A stretch of DNA of 64,000 nt from Chryseobacterium elymi (GCF_003385495.1 NZ_QNUH01000010.1:1-64000), one strand, 5' to 3'; counted from the first letter of the stretch, positions 54,207-63,800 are shown. Translations and numbers: made by a program. The notes: generated from the letters alone by a model not told the origin.

Positions 54207-54557
54207 GTTTTAATAAAATTTAATCTTCAATTTTCTGTAAAAGTATTTGTTTTAATCGAAAAAATGATTAAATTTAGTTACGAAATATTCACAAATATGC
54301 GTAAAAATACAAAATCACAAAAAAGATTTAAAGTACGGGTAAAAACAGCTCCAAAAAGAGTACAAAAAAAACGTTGATTTTCTGTGGGACATTGGTCTCC
54401 TGAAAGTCAATTTTCTTTTTAGGAAAAGTTTTTCAGAGATTCTTACTGAATTAAATCTTAACCTCCTTAAGACCGATAGCTTAAGGGATGGTCATTTTTC
54501 CTCTTCTATTTTGGAACTTTAAACTTCCAGATAAGGATTTGTCACCAAAAATTTGTC
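54207..54557. other. Intergenic region holding a micro-ORF and weak hairpins
   Basis: These 350 bases separate two minus-strand genes. A TAAATTTA -7-like element precedes a plus-strand micro-ORF at 54297. Downstream, CTTAAGACC and GGTC-like segments around 54470-54500 can pair loosely. Nothing else is recognised. Confidence 0.4.
54297..54377 (+). CDS. 26-residue highly basic micro-protein
   Basis: The frame MRKNTKSQKRFKVRVKTAPK followed by RVQKKR has 13 lysines or arginines in 26 residues and only one aromatic. Composition and size recall tiny ribosomal proteins such as Thx, but the sequence is not Thx. A -7-like TAAATTTA lies about 25 bases upstream, and the frame is in an otherwise empty region. 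It could be a real ribosome-associated peptide or a chance A-rich frame; conservation would decide. Confidence 0.4.
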   Translation: MRKNTKSQKRFKVRVKTAPKRVQKKR

Positions 54558-55511
54558 CTAAAGCTTATCTGAAGAACGTTCCAAAAATTCAATATTCCGC
54601 TTCAGACCTGCAAATTTGGTTCTCTTTACGGGAGATTTTCTAAAGATCTCAGAAAAAATTTCCTGGGTAATTTCTCTCCACTCTTCTTTTTTGAAATTCT
54701 TAAGAGATTCATTCGGAGCAAAACGACTCTGAAGGTTAGGTGAAGAAAATCTGTTCCAGGGACATACATCCTGGCAGATATCACATCCGAACATCCAGTC
54801 TTCCATTTTATCTTTAAAATGATCGGGAATTTCGTTTTTGAGCTCTATAGTTGCGTAAGAAATACAGCGGCTTCCATCAATAATCTTTTCCGAAACAATG
54901 GCATCCGTAGGACATGCATCAATACACTTCCTGCAGGTTCCGCAATGATCTGTAGTAGCATGATCGGGAACCAGTTCAAGATCACATATAATTTCTGCCA
55001 AAAAATAGAAGGAGCCGTTTTGCTTTGTGATGAGATTGGCATTTTTACCTACCCAGCCTATTCCTGACTTTCTGGCCCAGCTTCTTTCCAAAATGGGTGC
55101 AGAATCCACAAAAACCCGGAACCCGAACTCTCCTATCTCCTGCTGCAATTCTGAAACCATTTCACGGAGAATTTCTTTTACCACTTCATGATAATCTTCT
55201 GCGTAGGCATATTTTGAGATCTTATAATTTTCCAGGGCAGAGATTTCTTCTTTTGGAAAGTAATTGTAAGAAAGTGAAATAACAGATTTTGAGCCTTCTA
55301 CAAGCAGCCTGGGATCCAATCTTTTATCAAAATGATTTTCCATGTACTTCATTTCGCCATGAAAATTATTTTGAAGCCATTTTTCAAGATTCGGAGCATC
55401 TTCTTCTAAAAATCCTGCTTTCGAAATACCACAGCTCTGAAATCCAAAATGTTCTGCTTTGGATTTTATAAGTTGAGAATATTTTTCGGCACTGCCATTC
55501 AGGATTTCCAT
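54558..55511 (-). CDS. queG: Epoxyqueuosine reductase
   Basis: This 317-residue cobalamin and Fe-S enzyme carries out the last step of queuosine synthesis in tRNA. The N-terminal cobalamin domain has LSYNYFPKE and [20 protein letters not shown] with GKNANLI. The two 4Fe-4S motifs are [16 protein letters not shown] and [11 protein letters not shown]. The HEAT-like C-terminus of longer homologues is mostly absent, as in many bacteria. It is monocistronic by appearance and divergent from the rhodanese gene. Confidence 0.96.
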   Translation of the reverse strand: MEILNGSAEKYSQLIKSKAEHFGFQSCGISKAGFLEEDAPNLEKWLQNNFHGEMKYMENHFDKRLDPRLLVEGSKSVISLSYNYFPKEEISALENYKISKYAYAEDYHEVVKEILREMVSELQQEIGEFGFRVFVDSAPILERSWARKSGIGWVGKNANLITKQNGSFYFLAEIICDLELVPDHATTDHCGTCRKCIDACPTDAIVSEKIIDGSRCISYATIELKNEIPDHFKDKMEDWMFGCDICQDVCPWNRFSSPNLQSRFAPNESLKNFKKEEWREITQEIFSEIFRKSPVKRTKFAGLKRNIEFLERSSDKL

Positions 55512-55678
55512 TCTGCAAAATTAAGATTAATTTTATGAATCTTATGGTTTTCAGTAAGAAGTGGATGAGCCTTAAGTTTTAAGCATTTTTTTGGGAAAAA
55601 TTTAAGTTTCGATAAAGACTTTTTTCAGGAATAAATTGCGTATTTTCGTTCTTATTTTTAATCTTAAATTACACAGTT

Positions 55679-55978
55679 ATGTCTTTAATAGAAGTTATAC
55701 AGTCAGGAAATTATGAATTAGTTGACGTTCGCGAGCCAATGGAGCTTGAAATGGACGGAAATATAGATGGAGCCAAAAATATTCCTCTTGGTGAAGTAGA
55801 AGACAGAAAGGAAGAGATTTTATCCATCGAAAAACCTGTGATCTTATTCTGCAGAAGCGGAAACAGAAGTGGAAAAGCATTGGAATATCTTAATGGCCAG
55901 GGCCTGAAGGACGGATACAATGGCGGAGGCTGGGCTGATCTGAAAGCAGTATTGGAATCAAATCAGGGAACTTTTTAA
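55679..55978 (+). CDS. Single-domain rhodanese-like sulfurtransferase
   Basis: This 99-residue cytosolic protein has the rhodanese N-terminal strand-turn ELVDVREPMELEMDGNIDGA, KNIPLGE and the active loop VILFCRSGNRSGKALEYL, where the Cys carries persulfide. It follows GlpE/PspE length and order. It could supply sulfur to a carrier; the acceptor is unknown. It precedes the HD gene by 27 bases. Confidence 0.92.
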   Translation: MSLIEVIQSGNYELVDVREPMELEMDGNIDGAKNIPLGEVEDRKEEILSIEKPVILFCRSGNRSGKALEYLNGQGLKDGYNGGGWADLKAVLESNQGTF

Positions 55979-56005
55979 AAGTTCCTTTTTTTATATTCAT
56001 TCATC

Positions 56006-56623
56006 ATGAATCTGAAAGGAAACTTCACAGATCTCTGTCTTCATTTTACGAAGGACAGGAGTCTTATTGAAAACCTGTGGCATGAAATTGAAAAAAAATA
56101 TTCCCGAAAAAACAGGTATTACCATGATCTCTTTCATCTTCAGAATATGTTTATGGAACTGGAAAGTGTGAAAAACCGTATTGAAGATTTTTTTACTCTT
56201 TCATTTTCTGTTTTTTACCATGATGTTATTTATGATGCTTCTTCAAAGTCCAATGAAGAAAGAAGTGCATCGTATGCTGCAGAACGGCTTCATAAAATGG
56301 GATTGCCCCAAACTATAATTTCAAAAATAGAAGACCAGATTTTGGCTACCAAGTCCCATCAAAAGTCAGATGATGCGGATACAAACTATCTTCTTGATGC
56401 AGACCTTTCTATCCTGGGAAAAGATTCTGTAATATATTTTGATTATACGCGGAAGATCCGAAAGGAATATGCCCTGTATCCAGACCTTCTCTACAAACCG
56501 GGAAGAAAAAAGGTGTTAAAACACTTCCTGGAGCTGGAAAGTATTTTCAAAACAGAGCATTTCAAGGATAAATATGAGCAGCAGGCAAGGGAAAATTTAG
56601 CTGCGGAACTTAAGCTTTTATAA
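56006..56623 (+). CDS. HD-superfamily metal-dependent phosphohydrolase-like protein (COG4339)
   Basis: This 205-residue cytosolic protein carries the pattern YYHDLFHLQNMFMELE, SVFYHDVIYDASSKSNEERS, then ILATKSHQ and LLDADLSILGK. This order of H, HD, H and D ligands is that of the COG4339 group, often mislabelled as an NMDA receptor subunit. The substrate is unknown. It lies 27 bases after the rhodanese gene and may be cotranscribed. Confidence 0.88.
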   Translation: MNLKGNFTDLCLHFTKDRSLIENLWHEIEKKYSRKNRYYHDLFHLQNMFMELESVKNRIEDFFTLSFSVFYHDVIYDASSKSNEERSASYAAERLHKMGLPQTIISKIEDQILATKSHQKSDDADTNYLLDADLSILGKDSVIYFDYTRKIRKEYALYPDLLYKPGRKKVLKHFLELESIFKTEHFKDKYEQQARENLAAELKLL

Positions 56624-57169
56624 ATGACAAAAAGGAGATGCAGCAAAGCCACATCTCCAGAATGGAACCATTCATTCAAACACAACTTATCCATCAACTA
56701 ACAAACCAAAAAGGAAATATTGGAAATTTCCTTATAGGGGATTTTTTTCATCAAATTTGTTTTCAGAATCTTCTGCATCGCTGTTTGATAGTTCAAAAAT
56801 AGAAACAAAATCTCACTTAACAGTGATTTTAATTGCGTATTATATGTAATTTTCACAATAATTTATCGGATTGGGAAACAGAATTTTGAAATAAAAAAAA
56901 GGTTAATCTTTTTGAAATAATAGATTTAAAATATTATCAGAAAAGTAAATTTTTGATTTTCATATTTTTATTAAAACTTGTACATGGTTAATATACAAAC
57001 AGCTTAAAAATAAAATCACAGACTTGATAATGTGTATTTCCGTGTTGAATCGAGCAATTATGTGTACAATTTGTATAAATTATTCCTTGTCTGGTTGGTT
57101 ATAAAGTATAAAAAAGCACCTTGTTGAAAATCAAGATGCTTCTTTTACTGTTGATTTTGTTTCCAACAG
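56624..57169. other. Intergenic region between HD and alpha/beta hydrolase genes
   Basis: About 545 AT-rich bases carry no persuasive frame. Near 56632 GGAGATG...CATCTCC and near 56710 GGAAAT...ATTTCC can pair and may end the HD transcript. A minus-strand terminator lies at 57111. Confidence 0.45.
57111..57143 (-). terminator. Terminator after the alpha/beta hydrolase
   Basis: On the minus strand, AGCATCTTG and CAAGGTGCT pair with one mismatch, followed by TTTTTTA. It lies 30 bases past the stop at 57170. Confidence 0.75.
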
Positions 57170-57937
57170 CTATATTTTTTCTAAAAACTCTGATACTCTA
57201 GTGAGAACCAACTCCGGAACTTCTTTATGCGGCGTATGACCTATTCCGGGAATGATATATTTCTCTGCCTTACCACTCACCTGGGAAACTGTTTTCTCCA
57301 CCTGACTGAGTGTGCCATATTCGTCAGTCTCTCCCTGAATAAATAATAACGGACAGTGGATGTCCTTCAACAGATATTCAATATTCCAGTTTCTATAATC
57401 TTCACGGGTCCATGTTTCCGTCCAGGTCCTGAAAAGCATTTCCACTTTTTCTCCATGGTATTTGGCAAGACGTTCGGCAAGATTGGTCGTTTTATAAGCG
57501 TTCCAGGCTTCGTAAACTCCTTTTAAAGTAACTTCTTCTACAAAAATATGCCCTGCTTCACAGATTATACCCTTTATTCTTTCGGGATATTTAGCAGCAG
57601 TGATAAGGGCAATGGTTCCTCCATCGCTGTGCCCGAATAGGATGGCATTGTTGATATTAAGCTCTGTCAGCAGATCATTCAGTAAATCTGCTTCCAGTTC
57701 CATATAATTCACCGGCCTTTCGTGGGTCGGCATAGGTCCGGATTTCCCATAGCCTAGTCTGTCATACATGAGAATGCTACAGCCTGTAATTTCAGACAGT
57801 TTTGCCGGCAGATCTCTCCAAAGTTGAACACAGCCCAAAGAATCATGTAGAAAAACGATAACAGACTTTTCTCCGGTTATGTTATTGTGTGTGATATAAA
57901 GTTTCTGTCCTCTTACTTCTATTATCCTCTCTTCCAT
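57170..57937 (-). CDS. Alpha/beta-fold hydrolase
   Basis: This 255-residue protein has the nucleophile elbow LFGHSDGGTIAL (Ser), the oxyanion-side HDSLGCVQLW after VIVFLHD-like VIVFLHDSLG, an acid in LLFIQGETDEYG, and the catalytic His in PGIGHTPHKEVP. It lacks a signal peptide. Esterase or related hydrolase activity is likely, with substrate unknown. It follows the nitronate monooxygenase gene by 10 bases. Confidence 0.93.
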   Translation of the reverse strand: MEERIIEVRGQKLYITHNNITGEKSVIVFLHDSLGCVQLWRDLPAKLSEITGCSILMYDRLGYGKSGPMPTHERPVNYMELEADLLNDLLTELNINNAILFGHSDGGTIALITAAKYPERIKGIICEAGHIFVEEVTLKGVYEAWNAYKTTNLAERLAKYHGEKVEMLFRTWTETWTREDYRNWNIEYLLKDIHCPLLFIQGETDEYGTLSQVEKTVSQVSGKAEKYIIPGIGHTPHKEVPELVLTRVSEFLEKI

Positions 57938-57947
57938 TCATTCAGTT

Positions 57948-58937
57948 CTATAAGCTTGGAACTTTCGCTGCTTCAAATTCCTTCAGCAAATTACTGAAAA
58001 CGGTTTCTACCGGTAATATATCGTTTATTAAAGCGGAAACCTGTCCTATTTCCAACTCGCCGTCTTCCATATCTCCTTCGAACATTCCTCGTTTTGCTCT
58101 TGCGCGTCCCAATGAAGCTATTAAAGCTTCTTTATTTCTTCCTGACTGGTAGATGTCTTCCAGTTCACTAAAGAACTTATTTTTCACCATCCTTACAGGT
58201 GCCAGTTCTTTCAAAGTAAGGTGGGTATCGCCTTCATTCAGTTCGGTAATTTTCTTTTTCCAGTTTTCGTGGGCACTTGCTTCAACGGTAGCAGCGAATC
58301 TGGAGCCAATCTGTACACCGTCTGCGCCCAGGATCATAGCAGCTTTCATCTGGCAACCCAATGCAATTCCTCCGGCAGCAATCAACGGTTTAGAAATATG
58401 TTTCTTTACATTCGGGATCAGACAGAAAGTCGTAGTCTCGTCTCTTCCGTTGTGCCCTCCTGCTTCAAAACCTTCGGCTACGACAGCATCTACTCCTGCT
58501 TCTTCGCATTTTACAGCAAATTTAGTAGACGAAACAACGTGGGCAACTTTTATTCCTTCTTTTTGAAGGGTCTCTGTATAGGTTTTAGGATTCCCGGCTG
58601 AAGTAAAAACAATTTTTACGCCTTCTTCCAGAATAATCTGAATGATCTCTTCAAGGTTGGGGTACAGCATAGGCACATTAACGCCGAAAGGCTTATCTGT
58701 AGCCAATTTGCATTTTTGAATATTTTCTCTCAGGATATCAGGATACATGCTTCCCGCTCCTATGATCCCCAAACCACCACAGTTGGAAACCGCCGAAGCC
58801 AGCCTCCAGCCTGAATGCCAGATCATTCCTGCCTGAATAATAGGATATTGTATGTTAAAAAGCTCTTTAATTCTATTTTGATCTGTCTTCATTTCCTGAA
58901 GTTTTTTTGCTGAATTGAAATCTATAAAATTGCTCAT
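57948..58937 (-). CDS. Nitronate monooxygenase / enoyl-ACP reductase-like FMN protein
   Basis: This TIM-barrel flavoprotein of about 329 residues (314 if the methionine at 58892 is used) reads IQYPIIQAGMIWHSGWRLAS, NCGGLGIIGAGSM, VDAVVAEGFEAGGHNGRDET, LIAAGGIALG and GADGVQIGSRFAATVEASAH. These are the FMN-binding and catalytic-His elements of the NMO/FabK family. It oxidises nitronates or reduces enoyl thioesters; the two cannot be split by eye. It heads a two-gene unit with the alpha/beta hydrolase. Confidence 0.9.
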   Translation of the reverse strand: MSNFIDFNSAKKLQEMKTDQNRIKELFNIQYPIIQAGMIWHSGWRLASAVSNCGGLGIIGAGSMYPDILRENIQKCKLATDKPFGVNVPMLYPNLEEIIQIILEEGVKIVFTSAGNPKTYTETLQKEGIKVAHVVSSTKFAVKCEEAGVDAVVAEGFEAGGHNGRDETTTFCLIPNVKKHISKPLIAAGGIALGCQMKAAMILGADGVQIGSRFAATVEASAHENWKKKITELNEGDTHLTLKELAPVRMVKNKFFSELEDIYQSGRNKEALIASLGRARAKRGMFEGDMEDGELEIGQVSALINDILPVETVFSNLLKEFEAAKVPSL

Positions 58938-58992
58938 GCGTAAAAATAATAAAAAACGCGGTTTCTAAAGGAAATATCTTGACTTTTCAGTA

Positions 58993-59026
58993 TAAAAAAA
59001 CCTTCAGAAATTCTGAAGGTTTTTTA
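58993..59026 (-). terminator. Terminator after the PpiC-type gene
   Basis: AAAAACCTTCAG and CTGAAGGTTTTT pair perfectly around AAATT, with tracts in both directions, 2 bases past the stop at 59028. Confidence 0.9.
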
Positions 59027-59027
59027 T

Positions 59028-60392
59028 TTATTTTTTGATCGATTCTTTTTTCCAGTTGGCTTTGAATTTACAGTTATCATAGCGTCCGTCAATGGATATA
59101 AAGGTTGTCGGTAATTTAGAGTTGACAAACTTCTCAATCATTTCGTTACGCTTTTTGTTGAGCGCCATCTGCTTGATTCTGTTATAATCTGTTTCCAGTG
59201 TAATCTGGTGGGCAGGAATAACATCTTCTAATTTGATGATCTTCACCACTTTTCTTTTATTATCCTCATCCTCAAAAGCAGAAGTAATATCTCCTTTGTT
59301 CAAACCTGCCAGTTCATAAGTGATAGATCCGGGAATACTTTCTCTTTCAATTTTATCAGAACCATCCGCCCCTGAAATAATTCCTGCGTTGAATTTCGTC
59401 TTCTTATCATCTGAAAATTTAAAAGCGGCATCTTTAAATGTTATTTTACCATCCAGAACAAGGTTCTTGATACTGTCCAGTTTTGCTTTTGCTGTTTTCA
59501 TTTCATCGTCAGTAGGGGTTGCCTTCAACAAAATATGTCTTGCATCATATACTTTCCCGGATTTTCTGATCAGCTGTATGATATGATACCCGAATTCAGA
59601 TTCAATAGGCTCAGAGATCTCATTTTCCTGAAGGTTTAGTGCGGCCGCTTCAAATGGCTTTACCATCTGTCCTTTGAATATATTTTTATAAAGTCCTCCA
59701 TTAGCCGCAGATCCTTCGTCCTCAGAATATATTCTCGCCTGGCTTTCAAAAGTTTCGCCGGCGGCAATATCCTGCTTGATTTTATTTAATCTTTTGATTA
59801 GATCATCTTTATGCGCATCGGTCAGTTTAGGATATATCATAATCTGCGCTAAAGATATTTCATCCTTTACTTCCGGAAGCTGCATTTTATACAGGTTATA
59901 GAAGTCAGTAACCTCATTTGGGGTTACGTCTGCCTTTTCAGTAACACGCTGATATTTTGCCTGTCCGTAGTATTGATCCACATCTATCTTTTCGATAGCG
60001 TTTTTCATTTCATACGCATTTCTGAATTTATATGCGGCAAGCATAGTTTTTTCATCGGGGAACTGAGAAAGCAATTGACGGTATTTTGCATTGGCCTGCT
60101 CTTTAATGGCAGCAGAACGGTTTTCAATTAATGTATCTTTTTTGGCTTCGTATACAAGAAGCTTGTTGCTGATCAGGTTTTCAAGGAAGTCGCATTTGTC
60201 TGTCTCAGAGGCTCCCTGTTGTTTGGCATAGTTCATCTGCTCATTAACATCCGATTCCAAAACAATTTCATCACCGATAACAGCAGCAATACCATCCACT
60301 AATTCTCCGGGTTTTAGCTGAGCATTCATGTTTGAAGAGAATATCATCATGAAAATCCCAAGAAGAAAAGTGATTTTTAGTTTATTTATCAT
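59028..60392 (-). CDS. SurA-like peptidylprolyl isomerase
   Basis: This 454-residue periplasmic foldase has a signal peptide (IFMMIFSSNMNAQ), an N-terminal chaperone region beginning PGELVDGIAAVIGDEIVLES, and two parvulin domains. The first, about residues 175-265, has SLAQIMIYPKL and IESEFGYHIIQLI; the second, about 285-375, has DARHILLKATPTDDE. A shorter C-terminal helix region returns to the chaperone. It should help outer-membrane proteins fold. Confidence 0.93.
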   Translation of the reverse strand: MINKLKITFLLGIFMMIFSSNMNAQLKPGELVDGIAAVIGDEIVLESDVNEQMNYAKQQGASETDKCDFLENLISNKLLVYEAKKDTLIENRSAAIKEQANAKYRQLLSQFPDEKTMLAAYKFRNAYEMKNAIEKIDVDQYYGQAKYQRVTEKADVTPNEVTDFYNLYKMQLPEVKDEISLAQIMIYPKLTDAHKDDLIKRLNKIKQDIAAGETFESQARIYSEDEGSAANGGLYKNIFKGQMVKPFEAAALNLQENEISEPIESEFGYHIIQLIRKSGKVYDARHILLKATPTDDEMKTAKAKLDSIKNLVLDGKITFKDAAFKFSDDKKTKFNAGIISGADGSDKIERESIPGSITYELAGLNKGDITSAFEDEDNKRKVVKIIKLEDVIPAHQITLETDYNRIKQMALNKKRNEMIEKFVNSKLPTTFISIDGRYDNCKFKANWKKESIKK

Positions 60393-60479
60393 TTTACTAT
60401 TTTAAACAAGTTGCAAATTTAGAATACTTAACGAATTAGTCTAAATTTTTTATTATAAATATTTCTTAAAAAGACTTAT

Positions 60480-61403
60480 TTATTGCAGTTCAACATCGAA
60501 TGTCGTTAATTCTTTGAATTGTCTTAATCTGCTGAACATATCAGATTCATTTACTTCCTGAATTCTTTCGGTTCCGAATTTCTCAACCGTGAAGGAAGCC
60601 ATGGCTGAACCTACAATCAAAGCAGACTTCATGGTCTCGAAATCAAACTTCCCTTTTTTAGCAAGATAAGCGGCAAAACCTCCTGCAAAAGTATCTCCGG
60701 CTCCGGTTGGATCAAAAACCTCTTCTAATGGAAGTGCAGGAATAGCAAACACTTTATTGTCATGGAAAAGTAAAGCGCCATGCTCTCCTTTTTTAATGAT
60801 TACATAGTCAGGACCCATGGTATGGATCTTTTTAGCTGCTTTTACTAAAGAATATTCTCCTGAAAGCTGTCTTGCCTCTTCATCATTGATGGTAATAACA
60901 TCTGTTTTAGCAATCATATCCATCAGGATATCCCATGCTGAATCCATCCAGAAGTTCATGGTATCAAGGATAACAAGTTTTGGACGTTTGTTCATTTTTT
61001 CCAGTACGGACAGCTGAACGCCAGGGTGTAGGTTACCAAGCAGAAGAATCTCTGCATCCTGCATAGAATCTGGAATTTTCGGATCAAAATTCTCCAAAAC
61101 ATTCACTTCTGTAGCCAAAGTATCTCTGGTATTCAGATCATTATGATATTTCCCGGACCAGAAGAATGTTTTTCCTTCTTTCACGATCTCAATTCCTTCA
61201 ATATTTACATCTCTGTTTGTGAACATATCAAGGTGCTCCTGTGGAAAATCTCCTCCAACAACGGAAACAATACCAGATTTAACGCCTAAAACGGATGAAG
61301 TGATGCTAATATAAGTAGCTGCCCCTCCTAAAATTTTATCAGTTTTACCAAATGGCGTTTCGATTGCATCAAATGCAACGCTTCCTACAACTAAAAGTTT
61401 CAT
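60480..61403 (-). CDS. PfkB-family sugar kinase
   Basis: This protein of about 307 residues starts MKLLVVGSVAFDAIETPFGK; the ATG at 61403 is chosen because it begins the first strand. GGAATYISITSSVLG, WDILMDMIAKTDVITINDEE and the ATP/catalytic DPTGAGDTFAGGFAAYL are present. The substrate pocket is not diagnostic; ribokinase-like or nucleoside kinase activity is possible. It ends a minus-strand run with gldD and mutY, 27 bases after gldD. Confidence 0.92.
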   Translation of the reverse strand: MKLLVVGSVAFDAIETPFGKTDKILGGAATYISITSSVLGVKSGIVSVVGGDFPQEHLDMFTNRDVNIEGIEIVKEGKTFFWSGKYHNDLNTRDTLATEVNVLENFDPKIPDSMQDAEILLLGNLHPGVQLSVLEKMNKRPKLVILDTMNFWMDSAWDILMDMIAKTDVITINDEEARQLSGEYSLVKAAKKIHTMGPDYVIIKKGEHGALLFHDNKVFAIPALPLEEVFDPTGAGDTFAGGFAAYLAKKGKFDFETMKSALIVGSAMASFTVEKFGTERIQEVNESDMFSRLRQFKELTTFDVELQ

Positions 61404-61430
61404 ATATTTTTCAATGTATTTTAAAGTCAA

Positions 61431-61988
61431 TTATTTTTTCCATTCAAAAGTGTCCAGCAGATGCTTCATATCATCTTTGATATAGTTCACTGCCGGGGCC
61501 AAAGAATCAGGTTTTGGCCTTGTATTAAAGTATAAATAAGCAGTCACAAAATGTTTTGTGCTGTCAGTCATGTAAAATTGAAGATTAGAAGCGCTCTGCC
61601 CCTTAAGCTCATAGAAGTTTCCGTACACCTTTTTGTCCGGGTATTCGAATGATTTGGTATCTATGGAGCTCGCTTTAATGGTATGCTCATAAACCATTTT
61701 CTCAGCTTCTTTGATGTGGTCTGCAAAATCATTCTGTATCGGATAATAGGTCACAAAGACCTTGGCTTTCATTTTTGGGTAATTGATATAGTACCAGCAC
61801 GGCTTTTTAGCATCAGAAATGGATGCAAAGTCTGAATATTCAAAAGTATAGGCACAGTTATTCTCAAATTTCTGATATTTGGGTGCCGGATACTCCAGGC
61901 GGAGTTCCCCGTAAGGTTTTGGAACATGATCTTTTCCGCATGAAATTAAAAGCAGTGATACAAAAATAAAAATGACGTTTTTTATCAT
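61431..61988 (-). CDS. gldD: Gliding motility lipoprotein GldD
   Basis: This protein of about 185 residues has signal and lipobox LLISCGKD. It reads YGELRLEYPAPKYQKFENN, then PCWYYINYPKMKAKVFVTYY and FYELKGQSASNLQFYMTDST, which match GldD, a periplasm-facing lipoprotein needed for gliding and type IX secretion in flavobacteria. The ATG at 61988 is preferred to one five codons upstream because it opens the signal peptide. gldD next to mutY is a common arrangement in the phylum. Confidence 0.93.
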   Translation of the reverse strand: MIKNVIFIFVSLLLISCGKDHVPKPYGELRLEYPAPKYQKFENNCAYTFEYSDFASISDAKKPCWYYINYPKMKAKVFVTYYPIQNDFADHIKEAEKMVYEHTIKASSIDTKSFEYPDKKVYGNFYELKGQSASNLQFYMTDSTKHFVTAYLYFNTRPKPDSLAPAVNYIKDDMKHLLDTFEWKK

Positions 61989-62032
61989 TTTGCAAAAGTA
62001 CAAATTAGATTTTAGATTTTGGGAGACAAATT

Positions 62033-63112
62033 TCAGTCTTTCAGTGAGTTTTGGATGTAGTTTTCCAAAGGCTTGGGAAAAGATTTATCGTGAAAAGCTT
62101 CAAAGTCTGTAATGAGGTACTGATTTTCGGCTATAAAACTGTTCCAAACCGCTTCTGAATGAACCTCAACACTTGAAATTTCAATGATGAGATTCTTATG
62201 GGTAAGCTTATGGTTGATGGTTTTTACATTCCTGATAAACGGTTCCAGCTCTACAGAAATTACCGGTGGAAATTCAAATAATTTTTTCCAGATGAAATCG
62301 TCTTTTCTCTGCCGGATCAGAAACTGTCCGTTTCTGTGCACAAAATAATATTTCAGGGCAAGATCTTCTGTTTTGACCTTTTTTGTTTTGACAGGATACT
62401 CTGATATTTTCTGCATGGAAAATGCAAGACAGTCATCATTTACCGGACATTCGCTGCAAAGTGGATTTTTAGGCTTACAGATTTCTGAACCGAGGTCCAT
62501 CATAGCCTGATTAAAATCGCCTACATTATCTGGCATGACCATTGCTGCCAATTGAGAGAAATAGGAAAAGGCTTTTGAATTGGAAATATCAAAATCGTCC
62601 GCAAAAATACGGCTTAAGACCCTGTAAAAATTACCGTCAACAGCCGGCATTCTACCTCCAAAACAGATGCTTGAAACTGCCGCAGCGGTATATTTTCCGA
62701 CTCCTTTTAATTTTAAAATCTCTTCATAATCGGCAGGAAAAACACCTTGATAATCATTCATGATCTGCTGTGAAGCTTTATGGATATTAATGGCTCTTGA
62801 ATAATATCCAAGTCCTTTCCAGTAGAGCAGCACTTCATTTTCTTCCGCATCAGCCAGTGTCTTTACATCCGGAAATCTTTTAATAAAGTTATTATAATGG
62901 TTGAGTCCCTGACTGATTCTTGTCTGCTGAAAAACAATTTCGCAGATCCAGATTTTATAAGGGTCTTTTGTCTGTCTGAAAGGCAGATCTCTTGCATTTT
63001 TTCCGTACCAGCTCAGTAATTTATTTCCAATATGGAGAAATTCTGAACTTTTATTATCTCTTTCCAAAAACCTTTGTCTGTTTAAATGATTTGAGGGAAT
63101 TCTTAACTGCAA
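62033..63112 (-). CDS. mutY: A/G-specific adenine DNA glycosylase
   Basis: This 359-residue DNA repair enzyme removes adenine opposite 8-oxoguanine. Its helix-hairpin-helix LKGVGKYTAAAVSSICFG is followed by the catalytic Asp in PAVDGNFYRVLSRI. The 4Fe-4S cluster has the C-x6-C-x2-C-x5-C pattern in CKPKNPLCSECPVNDDC, and the C-terminal NUDIX-like domain recognises the oxidised base (YYFVHRNGQFLIRQRKDDFI). The first 25 residues are unusually polar, so a later start is possible. It precedes gldD by 44 bases. Confidence 0.95.
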   Translation of the reverse strand: MQLRIPSNHLNRQRFLERDNKSSEFLHIGNKLLSWYGKNARDLPFRQTKDPYKIWICEIVFQQTRISQGLNHYNNFIKRFPDVKTLADAEENEVLLYWKGLGYYSRAINIHKASQQIMNDYQGVFPADYEEILKLKGVGKYTAAAVSSICFGGRMPAVDGNFYRVLSRIFADDFDISNSKAFSYFSQLAAMVMPDNVGDFNQAMMDLGSEICKPKNPLCSECPVNDDCLAFSMQKISEYPVKTKKVKTEDLALKYYFVHRNGQFLIRQRKDDFIWKKLFEFPPVISVELEPFIRNVKTINHKLTHKNLIIEISSVEVHSEAVWNSFIAENQYLITDFEAFHDKSFPKPLENYIQNSLKD

Positions 63113-63119
63113 CTATTTT

Positions 63120-63200
63120 TATGATGCTTCGACTTCGCTCAGCATGACACCTCTAATACCATATAGCTGCAGATTGTCATGCTGAACGGAGTCGAAGCAT
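63120..63200. repeat. Inverted repeat, flavobacterial TCATGCTGA element
   Basis: ATGCTTCGACTTCGCTCAGC with TGACA, and TGTCATGCTGA with ACGGAGTCGAAGCAT, form an imperfect 25-base inverted repeat about 24 bases apart. It resembles an intergenic repeat found in many Bacteroidota genomes. It may help end the lipoprotein transcript at 63263. Confidence 0.75.
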
Positions 63201-63262
63201 ATTTTGCAACCTCTTTTTAAAAAGCTTAAAATGCTGTCAGTTCCCGTTCTGCAAAGATAAAA

Positions 63263-63736
63263 TTATTTATCCTTTTTCACGGAATATACGGGAGCTGCTT
63301 TCAACCATTGATATTTAAGATTTCTTTCTGCAGCAATAAACCGGTAGCCTTCAAGTTTTTTCAGGTAAAGGTAAATTGAATCTGGTTTAAGCTTCAGTCT
63401 TTGATCGGAAAGAAACATGAACGGATAATCCATCACAGAATCTCTTATTGTTTTCAATACTTTTCCGGATCTTACTTTGTAAAGAAAGAATGTTTTTCCT
63501 CTTCCTTTTGAGCTGTCAGTCAGTTTCACATTGGAACTTGCAATAACCAGCTCGCTACCGTCAAAGCATTCTTCTTCGTTCATGATATAAGCTTTTCCCT
63601 GCTGCCGTTCATCCTTAAAAAGATCCACGGCATAATGATCCGGTGCCTGGTATTTTTTCTCGCATCCGGTCAATATAATCAGCAGAAATACAGTCAGAAA
63701 GAGGCTTAAACTATTTTTGATCACATTAATTTTCAT
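63263..63736 (-). CDS. Hypothetical lipoprotein
   Basis: This protein of about 157 residues has signal KINVIKNSLSLFLTVFLLII and lipobox LTGCEKK. The ATG at 63736 is chosen because it opens that signal. The mature part reads SELVIASSNVKLTDSSKGRG, FFLYKVRSGKVL and LKLKPDSIYLYLKKLEGYRF. I recognise no family. It probably sits on the periplasmic side of a membrane. Confidence 0.75.
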   Translation of the reverse strand: MKINVIKNSLSLFLTVFLLIILTGCEKKYQAPDHYAVDLFKDERQQGKAYIMNEEECFDGSELVIASSNVKLTDSSKGRGKTFFLYKVRSGKVLKTIRDSVMDYPFMFLSDQRLKLKPDSIYLYLKKLEGYRFIAAERNLKYQWLKAAPVYSVKKDK

Positions 63737-63751
63737 ATGAATTGGCAGTAA

Positions 63752-63781
63752 AAAACCGATGTAAAAATGCATCGGTTTTGT
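63752..63781. terminator. Terminator between the lipoprotein start and the edge gene
   Basis: AAAACCGAT and ATCGGTTTT pair around GTAAAAATGC. It lies 20 bases past the minus-strand stop at 63801. Confidence 0.85.
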
Positions 63782-63800
63782 TATTAAAATTAGATTGTTG

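Noticed and set aside
54297..54377. Ribosomal protein Thx
   Set aside because: Size and charge fit, but the sequence lacks the conserved GKGD start and RGK core of Thx.
63120..63200. CRISPR-like repeat
   Set aside because: There are only two arms in inverted orientation with one gap, so it is an inverted intergenic repeat and not an array.
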